The notes under the pieces are model-generated. The model saw nothing but the letters and a program-made list of their open reading frames with translations. It was not told the origin of the DNA and ran no database searches. Positions 51,970 through 61,095 of a stretch of 64,000 nt of DNA are shown piece after piece; within the stretch, counting starts at the first letter, position 1; each line of letters opens with the position of its first letter. Made by a program: the position numbers and the translations under genes. Origin of the DNA: Chloroflexota bacterium (lineage in GTDB: Bacteria > Chloroflexota > Dehalococcoidia > E44-bin15); assembly GCA_030604825.1 (NCBI GenBank), contig JAUVVB010000005.1, positions 18,407 through 82,406 on the forward strand, in the 5' to 3' direction.

Positions 51970-52049
51970 AAATCAACCTCCCCCCATATTTAATAAAATG
52001 ATTATATGCCTACCCTGATTGTGCCGTCAACTCGCCATAGCTGAGAAAT

Positions 52050-52066
52050 TAGCCTGTCTCAGGCTA
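52050..52066 (-). terminator. Hairpin at the end of the frd-hdr operon
   Basis: TAGCCTG (52050-52056) and CAGGCTA (52060-52066) form a perfect 7-base stem with a 3-base loop overlapping the stop codon of the fumarase-beta gene. Read in the direction of transcription it is followed by AATTTCTC, a poor T-run, so termination would be partial at best. Confidence 0.35.
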
Positions 52067-52609
52067 TATCCGGTATCTCGCTTTCCCCTCCTCATACAGG
52101 TCTCCTCCGTGGGCATCGTTGACCACTATGGCGGGGAAGTTCTCCACCTCAAGGCGGAGGATGGCCTCAGCCCCCAGCTCCTCATAGGCTACCAGCTCCG
52201 CCTTCTTTATTGCTCTGGCGATAAGGGCACCTGCCCCGCCGATGGCGGCAAAGTAGATCGCCTTATGCTTCTTGATGGCCTCCTTCACCTCCGGGGAGCG
52301 GGCCCCCTTTCCGATCATCCCCTTAAGCCCAGCGGCGATGAGGCGGGGGGAGTAGACATCCATGCGCCCGCTGGTGGTGGGCCCGGCGGCACCGATAACC
52401 TGCCCTGGCTTGGCGGGGGAGGGACCCATATAATAGAGGGTCTGACCGCGGATGTCGAAGGGCAGCTCCTCCCCCCGCTCCAGGGCCTCGATGAGCCTCT
52501 TGTGAGCGGCATCGCGGGCGGTGTAGAGCACCCCGGTGATGGAGACCTGGTCTCCCGCGCTGAGCTTCTCTATCGCCTGGGGTTCGAGGGGCGACCTGAT
52601 CTCCATCAT
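52064..52609 (-). CDS. fumB: Class I fumarase / tartrate dehydratase beta subunit, alone
   Basis: 181 residues. LSAGDQVSITGVLYTARDAA, IYFAAIGGAGALIARAIKKA and the GPTTSGRMDVYSP segment are those of the beta (C-terminal) domain of two-subunit class I fumarases; KGARSPEVKEAIKKH is also typical. The alpha subunit with the catalytic 4Fe-4S cluster is not next to it. The gene overlaps frdA by four bases as the last gene of the frd-hdr operon, fitting fumarate/malate/succinate metabolism. Confidence 0.9.
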   Translation of the reverse strand: MMEIRSPLEPQAIEKLSAGDQVSITGVLYTARDAAHKRLIEALERGEELPFDIRGQTLYYMGPSPAKPGQVIGAAGPTTSGRMDVYSPRLIAAGLKGMIGKGARSPEVKEAIKKHKAIYFAAIGGAGALIARAIKKAELVAYEELGAEAILRLEVENFPAIVVNDAHGGDLYEEGKARYRI

Positions 52610-54273
52610 CTCAATGTCCCCACATAATAGGCGGTGAGCTGCCTTTTTCTGACCTCGGGGTCGGTATAGTCGGGGAGGAGCATGGGGGCGACCCTATCGG
52701 TCACTATCCCCGCCTCCTCCAGCTCGCGGTGGTAGGCACGAACATGATCCAGGGTCAGCTTCCCCTTCTTGGCCTTCTCCTGGGCATAGATGGCGGCATT
52801 CTTGCCCGCAATCCTGCCGAAAACCATGATATCGAGGAGGGAATTTCCCATGAGGCGGTTCTCTCCATGAACGCCGCCGGAGACCTCCCCGGCGATGAAA
52901 AGCCCGGGAATCACCGTTTCACCATTGGCATTATATTCCAGCCCCCCGTTTTGATAGTGTAGGGTGGGATATACCAGCATGGGCTCCTTGGAGATATCGA
53001 TGCCAAAGCGCTTATGGGCGATGAACTTACCCGGAAACTCCCGCTCCACCGTTCCCTCCCCATGCAGGATATCGATCATGGGGGAATCGAGCCATACCCC
53101 GAGCTTTCCCGTGGGCGTGGGCACCCCCTTCCCCCTTACCAGGCATTCCCTGATAAAGGCTGCCGCCTCCACATCACGGGGCTCCCTCTCATTGACGAAC
53201 TGCTCCCCATCGATGTTCAGGATGTTTGCCCCCGCCGCCCTGAATTTCTCGGTGATGAGGAAGCCCTCAAGCTGCTCGGGGAATACCGCACCGGTGGGGT
53301 GGTACTGGACGGTATGGAGGAAACAAACCCCAACCCCCGCCCGGTATCCCAGCACCAGCCCGTCGGCGGTGGCCCCGTAGTGATTGGTGGTCATATAGCC
53401 CTGGATATGGAGCCGGCCGCAGCCCCCGGTGGCCAGGATCACCGCCCTGGCCTTGACGATGTGGTATTCCTCGGTCTCCATGTTATATAACAGGGCGCCG
53501 ACACAGTGACCGTGCTCGTTGAGGATGAGCTCCACCGCGGGGGAGAATTCCATCGCCGATATGCGGGGACGATTTCTGGCCTCATCCCTGATGGTGCGCA
53601 TGATATCGATCCCCGTTATGTCGGCGGCATAGTGCATCCTCTTCCTGGAGGTCCCACCGCCATGCATGGTCTTCAGTCTGCCATCGGGGAGCTTGGAAAA
53701 CATGAGCCCCATGCCCTCCAGCCAGCTGATGATGTCCGGGGCCTGGGTGACCAGGGTATAAACAAGCTCGGGGACATTCTTGAAATGGCCTCCTCCCATC
53801 ACATCCAGGTAGTGAATATAAGGGGAGTCCTTCTCCATCTTGGCGGCAGCCTGGATGCCACCCTCAGCCATCATGGTATTGGCATCGCCGTGACGAAGCT
53901 TGGTGGCGATGATGACCTTGGCCCCCTGCTCCTCGGCGAGCAGGGCAGCGGCAGTTCCCGCCCCACCACCACCGATGATGAGCACATCGGTCTCCACGTG
54001 TATTTGGGAGAGGTCCACGGCATCGGGGTCAACCCTGCTCCTGGCCTCCAGCAGGTCCACGATCTCGTGGGCCACGCGGTAGCCCTTGCTGGGCCCAACC
54101 TTGATCTCCCTCCTCCCCTCCTCCCCGTAATCGGGGTGATACTTGAGCACCTCCGCCCTCTCCTCCATGGACATCAGCGGGAACTCCTCCCCCCTCCGCT
54201 TCCTCGCCACCCGCTCCGCCCTTGTTTTTTCCACTATCTTGATCAGTCTCTTCAGTTCCTCGGTGTAAGGCAT
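52606..54273 (-). CDS. frdA: Fumarate reductase/succinate dehydrogenase flavoprotein subunit
   Basis: 555 residues. FAD domain DVLIIGGGGAGTAAALLAEE near residue 85. Active-site motifs are kept: VQYHPTGAVFPEQ, LITEKFRAAGA with the catalytic Arg, TLHYQNGGLEY and GGVHGENRLMGNSLLDIMVF. The His that covalently binds FAD in membrane enzymes (SHTVAAEGG) is Asn here (ANTMMAEGG), so FAD is probably non-covalent. Residues 1-80 include a helical extension. A soluble fumarate reductase acting with FrdB and HdrBC is inferred; thiol:fumarate reductase TfrA is a related layout. Confidence 0.92.
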   Translation of the reverse strand: MPYTEELKRLIKIVEKTRAERVARKRRGEEFPLMSMEERAEVLKYHPDYGEEGRREIKVGPSKGYRVAHEIVDLLEARSRVDPDAVDLSQIHVETDVLIIGGGGAGTAAALLAEEQGAKVIIATKLRHGDANTMMAEGGIQAAAKMEKDSPYIHYLDVMGGGHFKNVPELVYTLVTQAPDIISWLEGMGLMFSKLPDGRLKTMHGGGTSRKRMHYAADITGIDIMRTIRDEARNRPRISAMEFSPAVELILNEHGHCVGALLYNMETEEYHIVKARAVILATGGCGRLHIQGYMTTNHYGATADGLVLGYRAGVGVCFLHTVQYHPTGAVFPEQLEGFLITEKFRAAGANILNIDGEQFVNEREPRDVEAAAFIRECLVRGKGVPTPTGKLGVWLDSPMIDILHGEGTVEREFPGKFIAHKRFGIDISKEPMLVYPTLHYQNGGLEYNANGETVIPGLFIAGEVSGGVHGENRLMGNSLLDIMVFGRIAGKNAAIYAQEKAKKGKLTLDHVRAYHRELEEAGIVTDRVAPMLLPDYTDPEVRKRQLTAYYVGTLR

Positions 54274-54283
54274 TTTCCCTCTC

Positions 54284-55069
54284 CTAGAGATGTCTTTTGT
54301 CCGCCGGCTCCCAGTCCTCGCCTGCCATCTCCGGCTCTATCTCCCGCTCCTGATAGAGGATCTTGAGGTCTTCGATGCCCATCCCCATCAGCTCCTGGAG
54401 CACCTTTTCGTATTTACCTTCCTCGACCGCCTGCGCTGCCTGCTTGAGGTGCTCCGCTTGGGGGGCGATCTTTGCCCCGTAGATCCTCCTCGCTAGCTGG
54501 AAGATGTGATACTGGGGCAATTCCCCCAGGCAGCGGCTGGCACATAGCCCGCACTGAATGCAGCTGAAGGTAAGCTCAGCCGCCTTGGCGATATCGCCCT
54601 TTTTTATGGCAGCGATGGCATCCATCACCTCAACATCCATGGGGCAAACCTTGGTACAGGCATTGCAGGCAAGGCAGCGAAACACCTCGGGATATAGCTT
54701 GAAGATCTCCTCTGGCTCGGGCTTCAGCTCCTCAAATCTATACTCAGCACGATTGGCGGGGTAGAAGGGTATCTGGGTGAGATACATGTTGGGCTCGATT
54801 ACGGTTTGACAGGCAAGCCCGGCATATATCTTATAGTCACCAGCCTTGCGGTAAACGGTAGCACATGCCCCACAGACGCCGCCACGGCAGCCGGCGCCTC
54901 GGATGAATTTATAGCCAGCATATTCCATGGCCTTCATGATGGTAAGGCCTTCGGGGACATCATACCTCTTGCCCATCACGAATACGGGGATCATGTTTAT
55001 GGCAACTTCCGGCTTTGCCTCCTCCGTAGCTGTGGTATGGGCCTCTTTTTCAGTTTCTGAACCGCTCAT
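54284..55069 (-). CDS. frdB: Fumarate reductase/succinate dehydrogenase iron-sulfur subunit
   Basis: 261 residues. An N-terminal 2Fe-2S plant-type domain has GAGCRGGVCGACATVYRK near residue 60, with a fourth Cys in AGLACQTV. The C-terminal domain has two Cys sets, CLACNACTKVCPMD and CIQCGLCASRCLGE, for 4Fe-4S clusters, resembling HdrC/GlpC more than the 3Fe-4S of classical SdhB. The tail (~60 residues) is charged. It would pass electrons between FrdA and HdrBC, since no membrane anchor gene is present. Confidence 0.9.
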   Translation of the reverse strand: MSGSETEKEAHTTATEEAKPEVAINMIPVFVMGKRYDVPEGLTIMKAMEYAGYKFIRGAGCRGGVCGACATVYRKAGDYKIYAGLACQTVIEPNMYLTQIPFYPANRAEYRFEELKPEPEEIFKLYPEVFRCLACNACTKVCPMDVEVMDAIAAIKKGDIAKAAELTFSCIQCGLCASRCLGELPQYHIFQLARRIYGAKIAPQAEHLKQAAQAVEEGKYEKVLQELMGMGIEDLKILYQEREIEPEMAGEDWEPADKRHL

Positions 55070-55094
55070 CCATTACCCTCCTTAAGGGCCAATT

Positions 55095-55940
55095 CTATAA
55101 TAAGCCATGGGAGGTTAACAAGGCAACTGGGCTCACCAGGTGCCTTTTGAACCAGGCGCCCGCTTCCCTCATGCCGAAGGCCAGCCCCATGAGCTCGCTG
55201 AAATAGAATATGGGTAGCTTTCCGCCCTTTTGCCGGGATTCCAGGTTTACTTGACATAAGGGGCAGGCGGTCACTAGGGCCTCAGCCCCCACCCCTTCTG
55301 CCGCGGCGACGATCTCCCCCACCAGCTTGGTCACAATGTCCTTCCGGGTGAGGGAAAGGCTGCCGCCGCAGCAGTCAACCTTGCCCGACCAGTCGATAGC
55401 CTCCGCCCCCAGGGCTTCCATCAAAAGGTCCAGGGACTGGGGGTTTTCGGGGTCATCGAACTGGACCACCTTGGGGGGGCGAACCAGGAAACACCCATAA
55501 TAGCAAGCCAGCCTGAGCCCGCTTAGCGGTTTTTTCACCCTATCCCTTATCGCCTCCATCCCTACCTCGCTGGAGATGATTTCCAGGAGGTGCTTCACAT
55601 CGTGTCTTGCCTGGTAGGGCATCCCCAGGATTTCCGAGAGCTTCTTCCTCAAATCGGCATTGGCCATCGCCTCATGCCTGGTATTCTTGAGCCTGAGGAA
55701 GCAGGCGGGACAGGCCACCGCCATATCCATCCCCTCCCTTTCGGCGAGGGCGAGGTTTCTCCCCGCCAGGGCATGGGAGAGCCAGAAGCTGGTGCAGTGC
55801 CCCGGGGAGGAACCGCAGCAACTCCAGTCAGCAATCTCCTCCAGCTCCACCCCCAGCTCGCGGCAAACCGCCCTTGCCGAGAGGTCATATTCCCTTGCCG
55901 TCGATTCCAGGGAGCATCCCGGATAGTAGGCGTATCTCAA
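55095..55940 (-). CDS. hdrB: Heterodisulfide reductase subunit B-like protein
   Basis: 281 residues. Two CCG domains: YYPGCSLESTAREYD with DWSCCGSSPGHC, and CYYGCFLVRPPK with KVDCCGGSLSL and TACPLCQVNLESRQ. In HdrB these Cys bind two non-cubane 4Fe-4S clusters that split disulfides. The full sets suggest an active site. The C-terminus carries a ~35-residue extra tail. It overlaps hdrC by four bases. Confidence 0.92.
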   Translation of the reverse strand: MRYAYYPGCSLESTAREYDLSARAVCRELGVELEEIADWSCCGSSPGHCTSFWLSHALAGRNLALAEREGMDMAVACPACFLRLKNTRHEAMANADLRKKLSEILGMPYQARHDVKHLLEIISSEVGMEAIRDRVKKPLSGLRLACYYGCFLVRPPKVVQFDDPENPQSLDLLMEALGAEAIDWSGKVDCCGGSLSLTRKDIVTKLVGEIVAAAEGVGAEALVTACPLCQVNLESRQKGGKLPIFYFSELMGLAFGMREAGAWFKRHLVSPVALLTSHGLL

Positions 55941-56497
55941 ACCTCCCCCTTTGTCCTTTCAAAGATGGCCTTTATCTCCTTCGAGCCCCTGATCCTGGTG
56001 GGAAGGAGCTTTAGCTTTCCCTTGAGGAGCATCTTGATTCCCAGGATGAGGTCGGTGAAAAGGTCCCTGGTCTTCAGCTTGAGCAGAAGCAGCATCCCCA
56101 GCTCATATTGCCTGCCCAGAAGCCTTACGCTCTGGAGGAAGGTCTGGTTAAAAGTGGTGATGACCTTCTCCTTGCCCTCCTCCCCCTCCCCCAGGGCCAT
56201 CTCCCTGAGGGCATCCATCACCCGCAATATATCCACCTCCTGGGGGCAGCGGGCGACACAGGTCTCACAGGTGGCACACAGCCATATGGTGGATGAGGTG
56301 AGCACCTGCTTCCTCAGCCCCAGCTGAACCATCCTTATTATCTGGTTGGGGAGGTAGTCCATGGCAAAGGCCACCGGGCAGCTCAGGCTACAGGTAAGGC
56401 ATTGATAGCAGCGGTCGAGGGGCGTATCTGCCATCTGCTTAACCTTCTGGGAGAAGGCGGGGTCTATCTGGTGAACCTGCTCGCTTATGAACTGCAT
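55937..56497 (-). CDS. hdrC: Heterodisulfide reductase subunit C-like protein
   Basis: 186 residues with two 4Fe-4S sets: CYQCLTCSLSCPVA and CATCETCVARCPQE. The C-terminal half has an extra helical segment (SVRLLGRQYELGMLLLLKLK) and basic residues, which may contact HdrA or FrdB. HdrC links HdrA to HdrB. One base separates it from the FrhB-like gene. Confidence 0.92.
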   Translation of the reverse strand: MQFISEQVHQIDPAFSQKVKQMADTPLDRCYQCLTCSLSCPVAFAMDYLPNQIIRMVQLGLRKQVLTSSTIWLCATCETCVARCPQEVDILRVMDALREMALGEGEEGKEKVITTFNQTFLQSVRLLGRQYELGMLLLLKLKTRDLFTDLILGIKMLLKGKLKLLPTRIRGSKEIKAIFERTKGEV

Positions 56498-56498
56498 C

Positions 56499-57632
56499 CT
56501 ATCTCTCCACTACCTCCTGGAGTTCCTCCTCCTTGAAGGTGGCCAGGGGAAGCTCCTCCTCCAGGCTTCGGCCGGGGACATAATCGAAGGTGCCCTGCAG
56601 CTTGAGCCCCACCAGGCGGAAGATGTTGGCTACCGGTATATCGTTGGGGCAGGCCTCCTGGCACATGCCGCATCCCACACAGCAGAGGGCCATATGGTTC
56701 ATCCTGGTGAGGTGGAAAAGAAGGGTGTCGGTGGGCATCCTTATCGTTCCCCTCTTCTCGGCCCATCCCAGGTACTTCTCCGCCTCCACCTCGAAGGTGG
56801 GGGAATCGAAGAAGCACTCCTTGCAGTAGCAAAGGGGGCAGACTGTCTTGCAGTTGCGGCAATTGATGCAGGGGGCGAACAACGTCAAAAGCTTTTCCAA
56901 TCCATAGATTTCGCTTTGCGTCCGCTCCAGAACCTCGTCCCTTTTCTTCGTCCTTTGGGCCACAAGCTTGGAGATGGCTTCCTCTCGCCTTGCCATCTCC
57001 TTTTCATCGCTTGGCTTAAGGTCTAGGGCCTCCAGTATTTTCTCCCCCTCCGGTGTTCGTGCCTCAACCAGGATCCCCTTTTCCACATCCACCCCGATAA
57101 GGCCAATGACGAGGTCGGCATTCATGGGGGTGGGATATTCGCAAATCTGGCAGGCCTCCCTCAGCGATGGGTCCTGTTTTCCCGCCTTAACCGCCTTCAG
57201 GAAATCCTGCGTGGGCGATGAGCTCTCTTGGGCCAGTTTTCCATAATCGCTTACGGAATAGGTGCCGAAGCAATCTATGCCGATGAGCACCAGGTTCTCC
57301 AGGGATGCCTGCTTCAGTTTTACCAGCTCCACCAGCGCCCTCAGCTCGCAGGGCCTGAGCACCACCCCGATCTTCCTCGGGCTGGGGGCCACCTTGGTCA
57401 TCTGGGAAACGATCCTCGCCGAGTTGACCGGGAGTACTGGGGCCAGCGGATCTGGCCTTTCCAGGCTCTGGGGGTGGCTCACCAGGGTTTGCACCACATT
57501 CTTGCCCTCACCAAGCTCCTGGGGGATGAGCAGGGCATCGACCAGCCCCTTTTCCAGTAGCTCGTGCCAAAACCTGCTCAGGGCATCCAGAACCTTCCCC
57601 TCTCGAACCTCTAGAATGGCGATCTTACCCAT
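56499..57632 (-). CDS. FrhB/FdhB-like flavin and Fe-S oxidoreductase subunit
   Basis: 377 residues from the ATG at 57632, with AGGAAGG upstream (the frame continues to a TTG at 57653, which has no ribosome site). The FrhB-type N-terminal half shows RPCELRALVELVK and IGIDCFGTYSV. The C-terminal half has a CINCRNCKTVCPLC set, CYCKECFF, and CVGCGMCQEACPND. FrhB binds FAD and reduces F420, but related subunits serve formate dehydrogenases and NAD-linked enzymes; the donor cannot be decided. It may deliver electrons to HdrA through MvhD. Confidence 0.85.
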   Translation of the reverse strand: MGKIAILEVREGKVLDALSRFWHELLEKGLVDALLIPQELGEGKNVVQTLVSHPQSLERPDPLAPVLPVNSARIVSQMTKVAPSPRKIGVVLRPCELRALVELVKLKQASLENLVLIGIDCFGTYSVSDYGKLAQESSSPTQDFLKAVKAGKQDPSLREACQICEYPTPMNADLVIGLIGVDVEKGILVEARTPEGEKILEALDLKPSDEKEMARREEAISKLVAQRTKKRDEVLERTQSEIYGLEKLLTLFAPCINCRNCKTVCPLCYCKECFFDSPTFEVEAEKYLGWAEKRGTIRMPTDTLLFHLTRMNHMALCCVGCGMCQEACPNDIPVANIFRLVGLKLQGTFDYVPGRSLEEELPLATFKEEELQEVVER

Positions 57633-57640
57633 TTTCCTTC

Positions 57641-58069
57641 CTAAATAGACCAATATTTCTTAATCGGATTGGGCCCCTGTTTTTTCAGCTTTTGGGTAAA
57701 TTCGGTCACCGTATCGGCGAACTTCTTCCCCTCGGCGGCGCTGATCCACCTCAGCCACACCCGGTCATCCTCCAGCCCCAGGGTATTTAGGATGCTTTTG
57801 AGCGCCGTCATCCTTCTCCTCGCCTTAAAGTTCCCCGATACGTAGTGGCAATCTCCCGGGTGGCATCCCCCCACCAGCACCCCGTCGGCGCCGCTGAGGA
57901 GCGCCCTGAGCACATAGACGGGGTCCACCGAGCCGCTGCACATGGTTCTGATGGGGCGGATATTGGGGGGATACTGCATCCTGGTGGTGCCCGCCAGGTC
58001 GGCGGCGGTATAGGTGCACCAGTGGCACAGCAACCCTACGATGATGGGTTCAAACTCCTCTTCCGGCAA
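57641..58069 (-). CDS. mvhD: MvhD-type hydrogenase iron-sulfur subunit
   Basis: 142 residues. IVGLLCHWCTYTAADLAGTT, IRTMCSGSVDPVYVLRAL and the VGGCHPGDCHY motif define the MvhD/FlpD family, which carries a 2Fe-2S cluster and joins electron-input modules to HdrA. No hydrogenase large subunit is nearby; the FrhB-like protein is the probable partner. Eight bases separate the two genes. Confidence 0.94.
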   Translation of the reverse strand: MPEEEFEPIIVGLLCHWCTYTAADLAGTTRMQYPPNIRPIRTMCSGSVDPVYVLRALLSGADGVLVGGCHPGDCHYVSGNFKARRRMTALKSILNTLGLEDDRVWLRWISAAEGKKFADTVTEFTQKLKKQGPNPIKKYWSI

Positions 58070-58083
58070 GGGAACCTCCTATC

Positions 58084-61000
58084 TTAAACTGCGGCATCCA
58101 CCATGGAGAAGACCTGCTTTTCGGTGAAACCCCTCAGCTTTGCCGCACCGTTAGGACAGATGGCGGCACAGGCGCCACAGCCCTGACAGAGCACCTCTAT
58201 TACCACCACCACCCCCCTCTCCTCATCCTTTACCCTGGCACCATAGGGACAGGCGGAAATGCAGAGCTCACAACCGCTACAGCGCCTTTCATTGACCTGG
58301 GAGACGACCCTTCCCGACTCCAGCCGCTCCCTGCAAAGGAGAGAGGCTGCCCGCTGCGCCGCCGCTTGAGCCTGGGCAATGGTTTCGGTCATATCCCTGG
58401 GCGAGTGAGCCAGCCCGCAGACATAGACGCCTTCGCTGAGGAGGTCCACAGGGCGGAATTTGACCTCCGCCTCTTGGAAGAACCCGTCCTCGGTCAGCTC
58501 CAGGCCGAGCATATTGGCAAGCGTCCCATCCTCGTTGGGGACGATCGCCGGACTCAACACCACCAGGTCGGGCTCAATCCTCAGCCTTCCCCCCAGGGTG
58601 GGATCGATGACCTCTACCACCAGCCTGTCCCCCTCCATCTTCACCTCTGGCTTATGGTCAGGTTCATAGCGGATGAAAACGACCCCTTTCTCCCTGGCCT
58701 GGCTATAGTATTCCTCCCTAAAGCCGTAGCTCATAATATCTCGATAACAGACTAATACGTCGATCTCCGGATTTTTACCCTTCAGCCCGAGGACATTCTT
58801 CAGCGCCTGGGAGCAGCAGATCCGGCTGCAATAGGGCCTCTCCTCATCCCGCGAGCCCACGCATTGAATCATGACGATGGAGCGCATATCATCGAGTTCG
58901 CCCAAAACCAACCGCCGTTCCAGTTCCCTCTGGGTTATCACCCTCTCGCTCTCACCGTAGAGATACTCCTTGGGCTCGGATTGCTGGCCACCGGTAGCGA
59001 TGATGATGGCCCCCACCTTAATGGAATCTATATTAGCATCCTTATCCCTGAGCGTAGCTTCGAAATCGCCGGCATGGCCCGAGGCTGCCACTACCTCGGT
59101 CTCCTGGTGAAGGTGAATCAGGCGGTTCTCCTCGATCTTTTTGGTGAGTTCCTGGAGCAATGCCTGGGGGTCTCCCCCCTCCAGGGTGGTGTAGATATGT
59201 CTCAGGTTGCCCCCAAAGCCAGTCTCCCTCTCCACCAGGTGACACTCAAAGCCCTGCTCGGCAAGGGATAGGGCGGCGGTGAGCCCAGCCAGGCCGCCCC
59301 CGATGATCAGGGCGCGGTGCTCCATCCCCTGCGAGGTTATGGGCAGCGGCTCCTGCCCTTTAACCTTTTCCAAGGCGATAGCCAGTAGCCTCTTTCCCTT
59401 TTCGGTTGCTGCCTGCTGGCGGTCGGGATGGACCCGGGAGAGCTGCTCCCTGAGGTCCACGATCTCAAGCAGGGAGGGGTTTAGCCCCACATCCCTGATC
59501 GCCTCCACGAAAAGCCCGTGGTAAGGGAAGGCGGAACAGGCGGCCACAACCACCCGATTGGCTTTTTCGTCCTTTACCCTTCTCTTTAACCCCTCTAAGT
59601 CATCCTTGAGGCAAAGGTAGCGGAAATTTTCCACACAGACCACGCCGGGCAGCCCCTGGGCGAATTTGGTCATCTCCTCCATGTTCACCGCCGAAGATAT
59701 CTCCTCGCCACAATGGCAGAGGAAGATGGCCACCCGCGCCTCCTCTTCGCTGACATCGATCTCCGGGGGATACGCCTTGGGGCCGATCAGGTTTGGCGGG
59801 GGGGAAAGGAGCTTGGAGGCCTGACATGCTGCGGCACCCGCTTCCACTATGGTGTCGGCGATGTCCTTGGGGGCGGAGGCGGAGCCGCAGACGTAGATGC
59901 CCTCCCTTGATGTGTTTACCGGGGAGAATTCCCTGGTGCTCACGAACCCCCACCTACCAGGCTCAATGCCCAGAATATGGCTCAACTCCTCAAATTGGGG
60001 AGAGGGAACTTGCCCTACCGACAGGACCACCAGCTGGAACTCCTGCCTCTCGATGCCGCCATCCTCCCCCTGGGCTAGCAGGATGAGGTTTTTGGTCTCC
60101 GGGTCCTGCTTCAGGTTGGGGATGCGGCAGCGGTTGAAATTGATGCCAAAATCCTTTATCGCCCTCTGGTAATAGCGGTGATAGCCTTTGCCAAAAGCCC
60201 TCATGTCCATAAAGAAGATGTGGACATCGAGCTGGGGATTCCTCTCCTTGGCCAGCATCGCCTCCTTGAGGGCATACATGCAGCAGGCTGAGGAGCAGTA
60301 ATCCCTCTCCTTGGTCCTGGAGCCGATGCATTGCAGCAAGGCCATGGAGCGGGGGGCCTCCCCATCAGAGGGGCGAATTAGCCTTCCCGCATAAGGGCCG
60401 CTGGGGCTGAGCATCCGCTCCAGCTCGATGCTGGTGATCACGTTGGGATAGCGCTTGTAGCCATATTGAGTCCAGGGGCGGGGGTCGAACTCCTCAAAGC
60501 CGGTGGTCAGGATGATGGCCCCCGCCTCAAGCCTCCTTATTCCCTCCTCTGCGGAGAGGTCTATGGCGTCGGTGGGGCACCTTTCGACGCAGAGGCCGCA
60601 TTGGGTGCAGTTTTCCCAATCGATGACATAGCTATTGGGCATCGCCAGCGGGTGGCGAAGGTAGATCGCCTTTCGGGTTGCCATCCCCTCCTCGAATTCG
60701 CTCCCCACCTCCACCGGGCAAACCTGGCTACATAGTCCACAGCCAATGCATCGCTCTTCCTTCACCCCCCTGGGATTGATCCTCAGGGTGACCACGAAAT
60801 CGCCGGCATCGCCTTCCACTGCCTCTATATTGGTGAGGGGCAGGAGCTCGATGTTGGGGTGATAAAGGCCGCGGCGAAGGCAGAACTGGGAGGAGTCATC
60901 CCTGGAGAAGATGGGGAGTATCTGGCACATGCCGCAGTGATTATCGGGGAACCACTTATCCAGCTGCACCAGTGTCCCCCCGATGGTGGGGCTTCGGTCA

Positions 61001-61095
61001 CATAGGTAGACCTTGAACCCCCTCTGGGCAAGCTCCAGGGAGCATTTCATGCCCGCGATCCCGGCACCGATGATAAGCACCGCTCCTATCGCCAT
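58084..61095 (-). CDS. hdrA: Double-length HdrA (two HdrA modules fused)
   Basis: 1003 residues. Module 1 (about 1-450) has FAD motif VLIIGAGIAGMKCSLELAQR, then CIGCGLCSQVCPVE and CTQCGLCVERCPTD. Module 2 begins with an HdrA N-terminal domain (VAIFLCHCGEEISSAVN near 455), a second FAD motif (ALIIGGGLAGLTAALSLAEQ near 585) and YCSRICCSQALK, and ends with CSGCELCISACPYG and CQGCGACAAICPNG. Module 2 lacks the Fe-S insert that follows the first FAD motif in normal HdrA. The protein offers two FADs, one a possible bifurcating site. Length is about 1.5 times a normal HdrA. Confidence 0.93.
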   Translation of the reverse strand: MAIGAVLIIGAGIAGMKCSLELAQRGFKVYLCDRSPTIGGTLVQLDKWFPDNHCGMCQILPIFSRDDSSQFCLRRGLYHPNIELLPLTNIEAVEGDAGDFVVTLRINPRGVKEERCIGCGLCSQVCPVEVGSEFEEGMATRKAIYLRHPLAMPNSYVIDWENCTQCGLCVERCPTDAIDLSAEEGIRRLEAGAIILTTGFEEFDPRPWTQYGYKRYPNVITSIELERMLSPSGPYAGRLIRPSDGEAPRSMALLQCIGSRTKERDYCSSACCMYALKEAMLAKERNPQLDVHIFFMDMRAFGKGYHRYYQRAIKDFGINFNRCRIPNLKQDPETKNLILLAQGEDGGIERQEFQLVVLSVGQVPSPQFEELSHILGIEPGRWGFVSTREFSPVNTSREGIYVCGSASAPKDIADTIVEAGAAACQASKLLSPPPNLIGPKAYPPEIDVSEEEARVAIFLCHCGEEISSAVNMEEMTKFAQGLPGVVCVENFRYLCLKDDLEGLKRRVKDEKANRVVVAACSAFPYHGLFVEAIRDVGLNPSLLEIVDLREQLSRVHPDRQQAATEKGKRLLAIALEKVKGQEPLPITSQGMEHRALIIGGGLAGLTAALSLAEQGFECHLVERETGFGGNLRHIYTTLEGGDPQALLQELTKKIEENRLIHLHQETEVVAASGHAGDFEATLRDKDANIDSIKVGAIIIATGGQQSEPKEYLYGESERVITQRELERRLVLGELDDMRSIVMIQCVGSRDEERPYCSRICCSQALKNVLGLKGKNPEIDVLVCYRDIMSYGFREEYYSQAREKGVVFIRYEPDHKPEVKMEGDRLVVEVIDPTLGGRLRIEPDLVVLSPAIVPNEDGTLANMLGLELTEDGFFQEAEVKFRPVDLLSEGVYVCGLAHSPRDMTETIAQAQAAAQRAASLLCRERLESGRVVSQVNERRCSGCELCISACPYGARVKDEERGVVVVIEVLCQGCGACAAICPNGAAKLRGFTEKQVFSMVDAAV

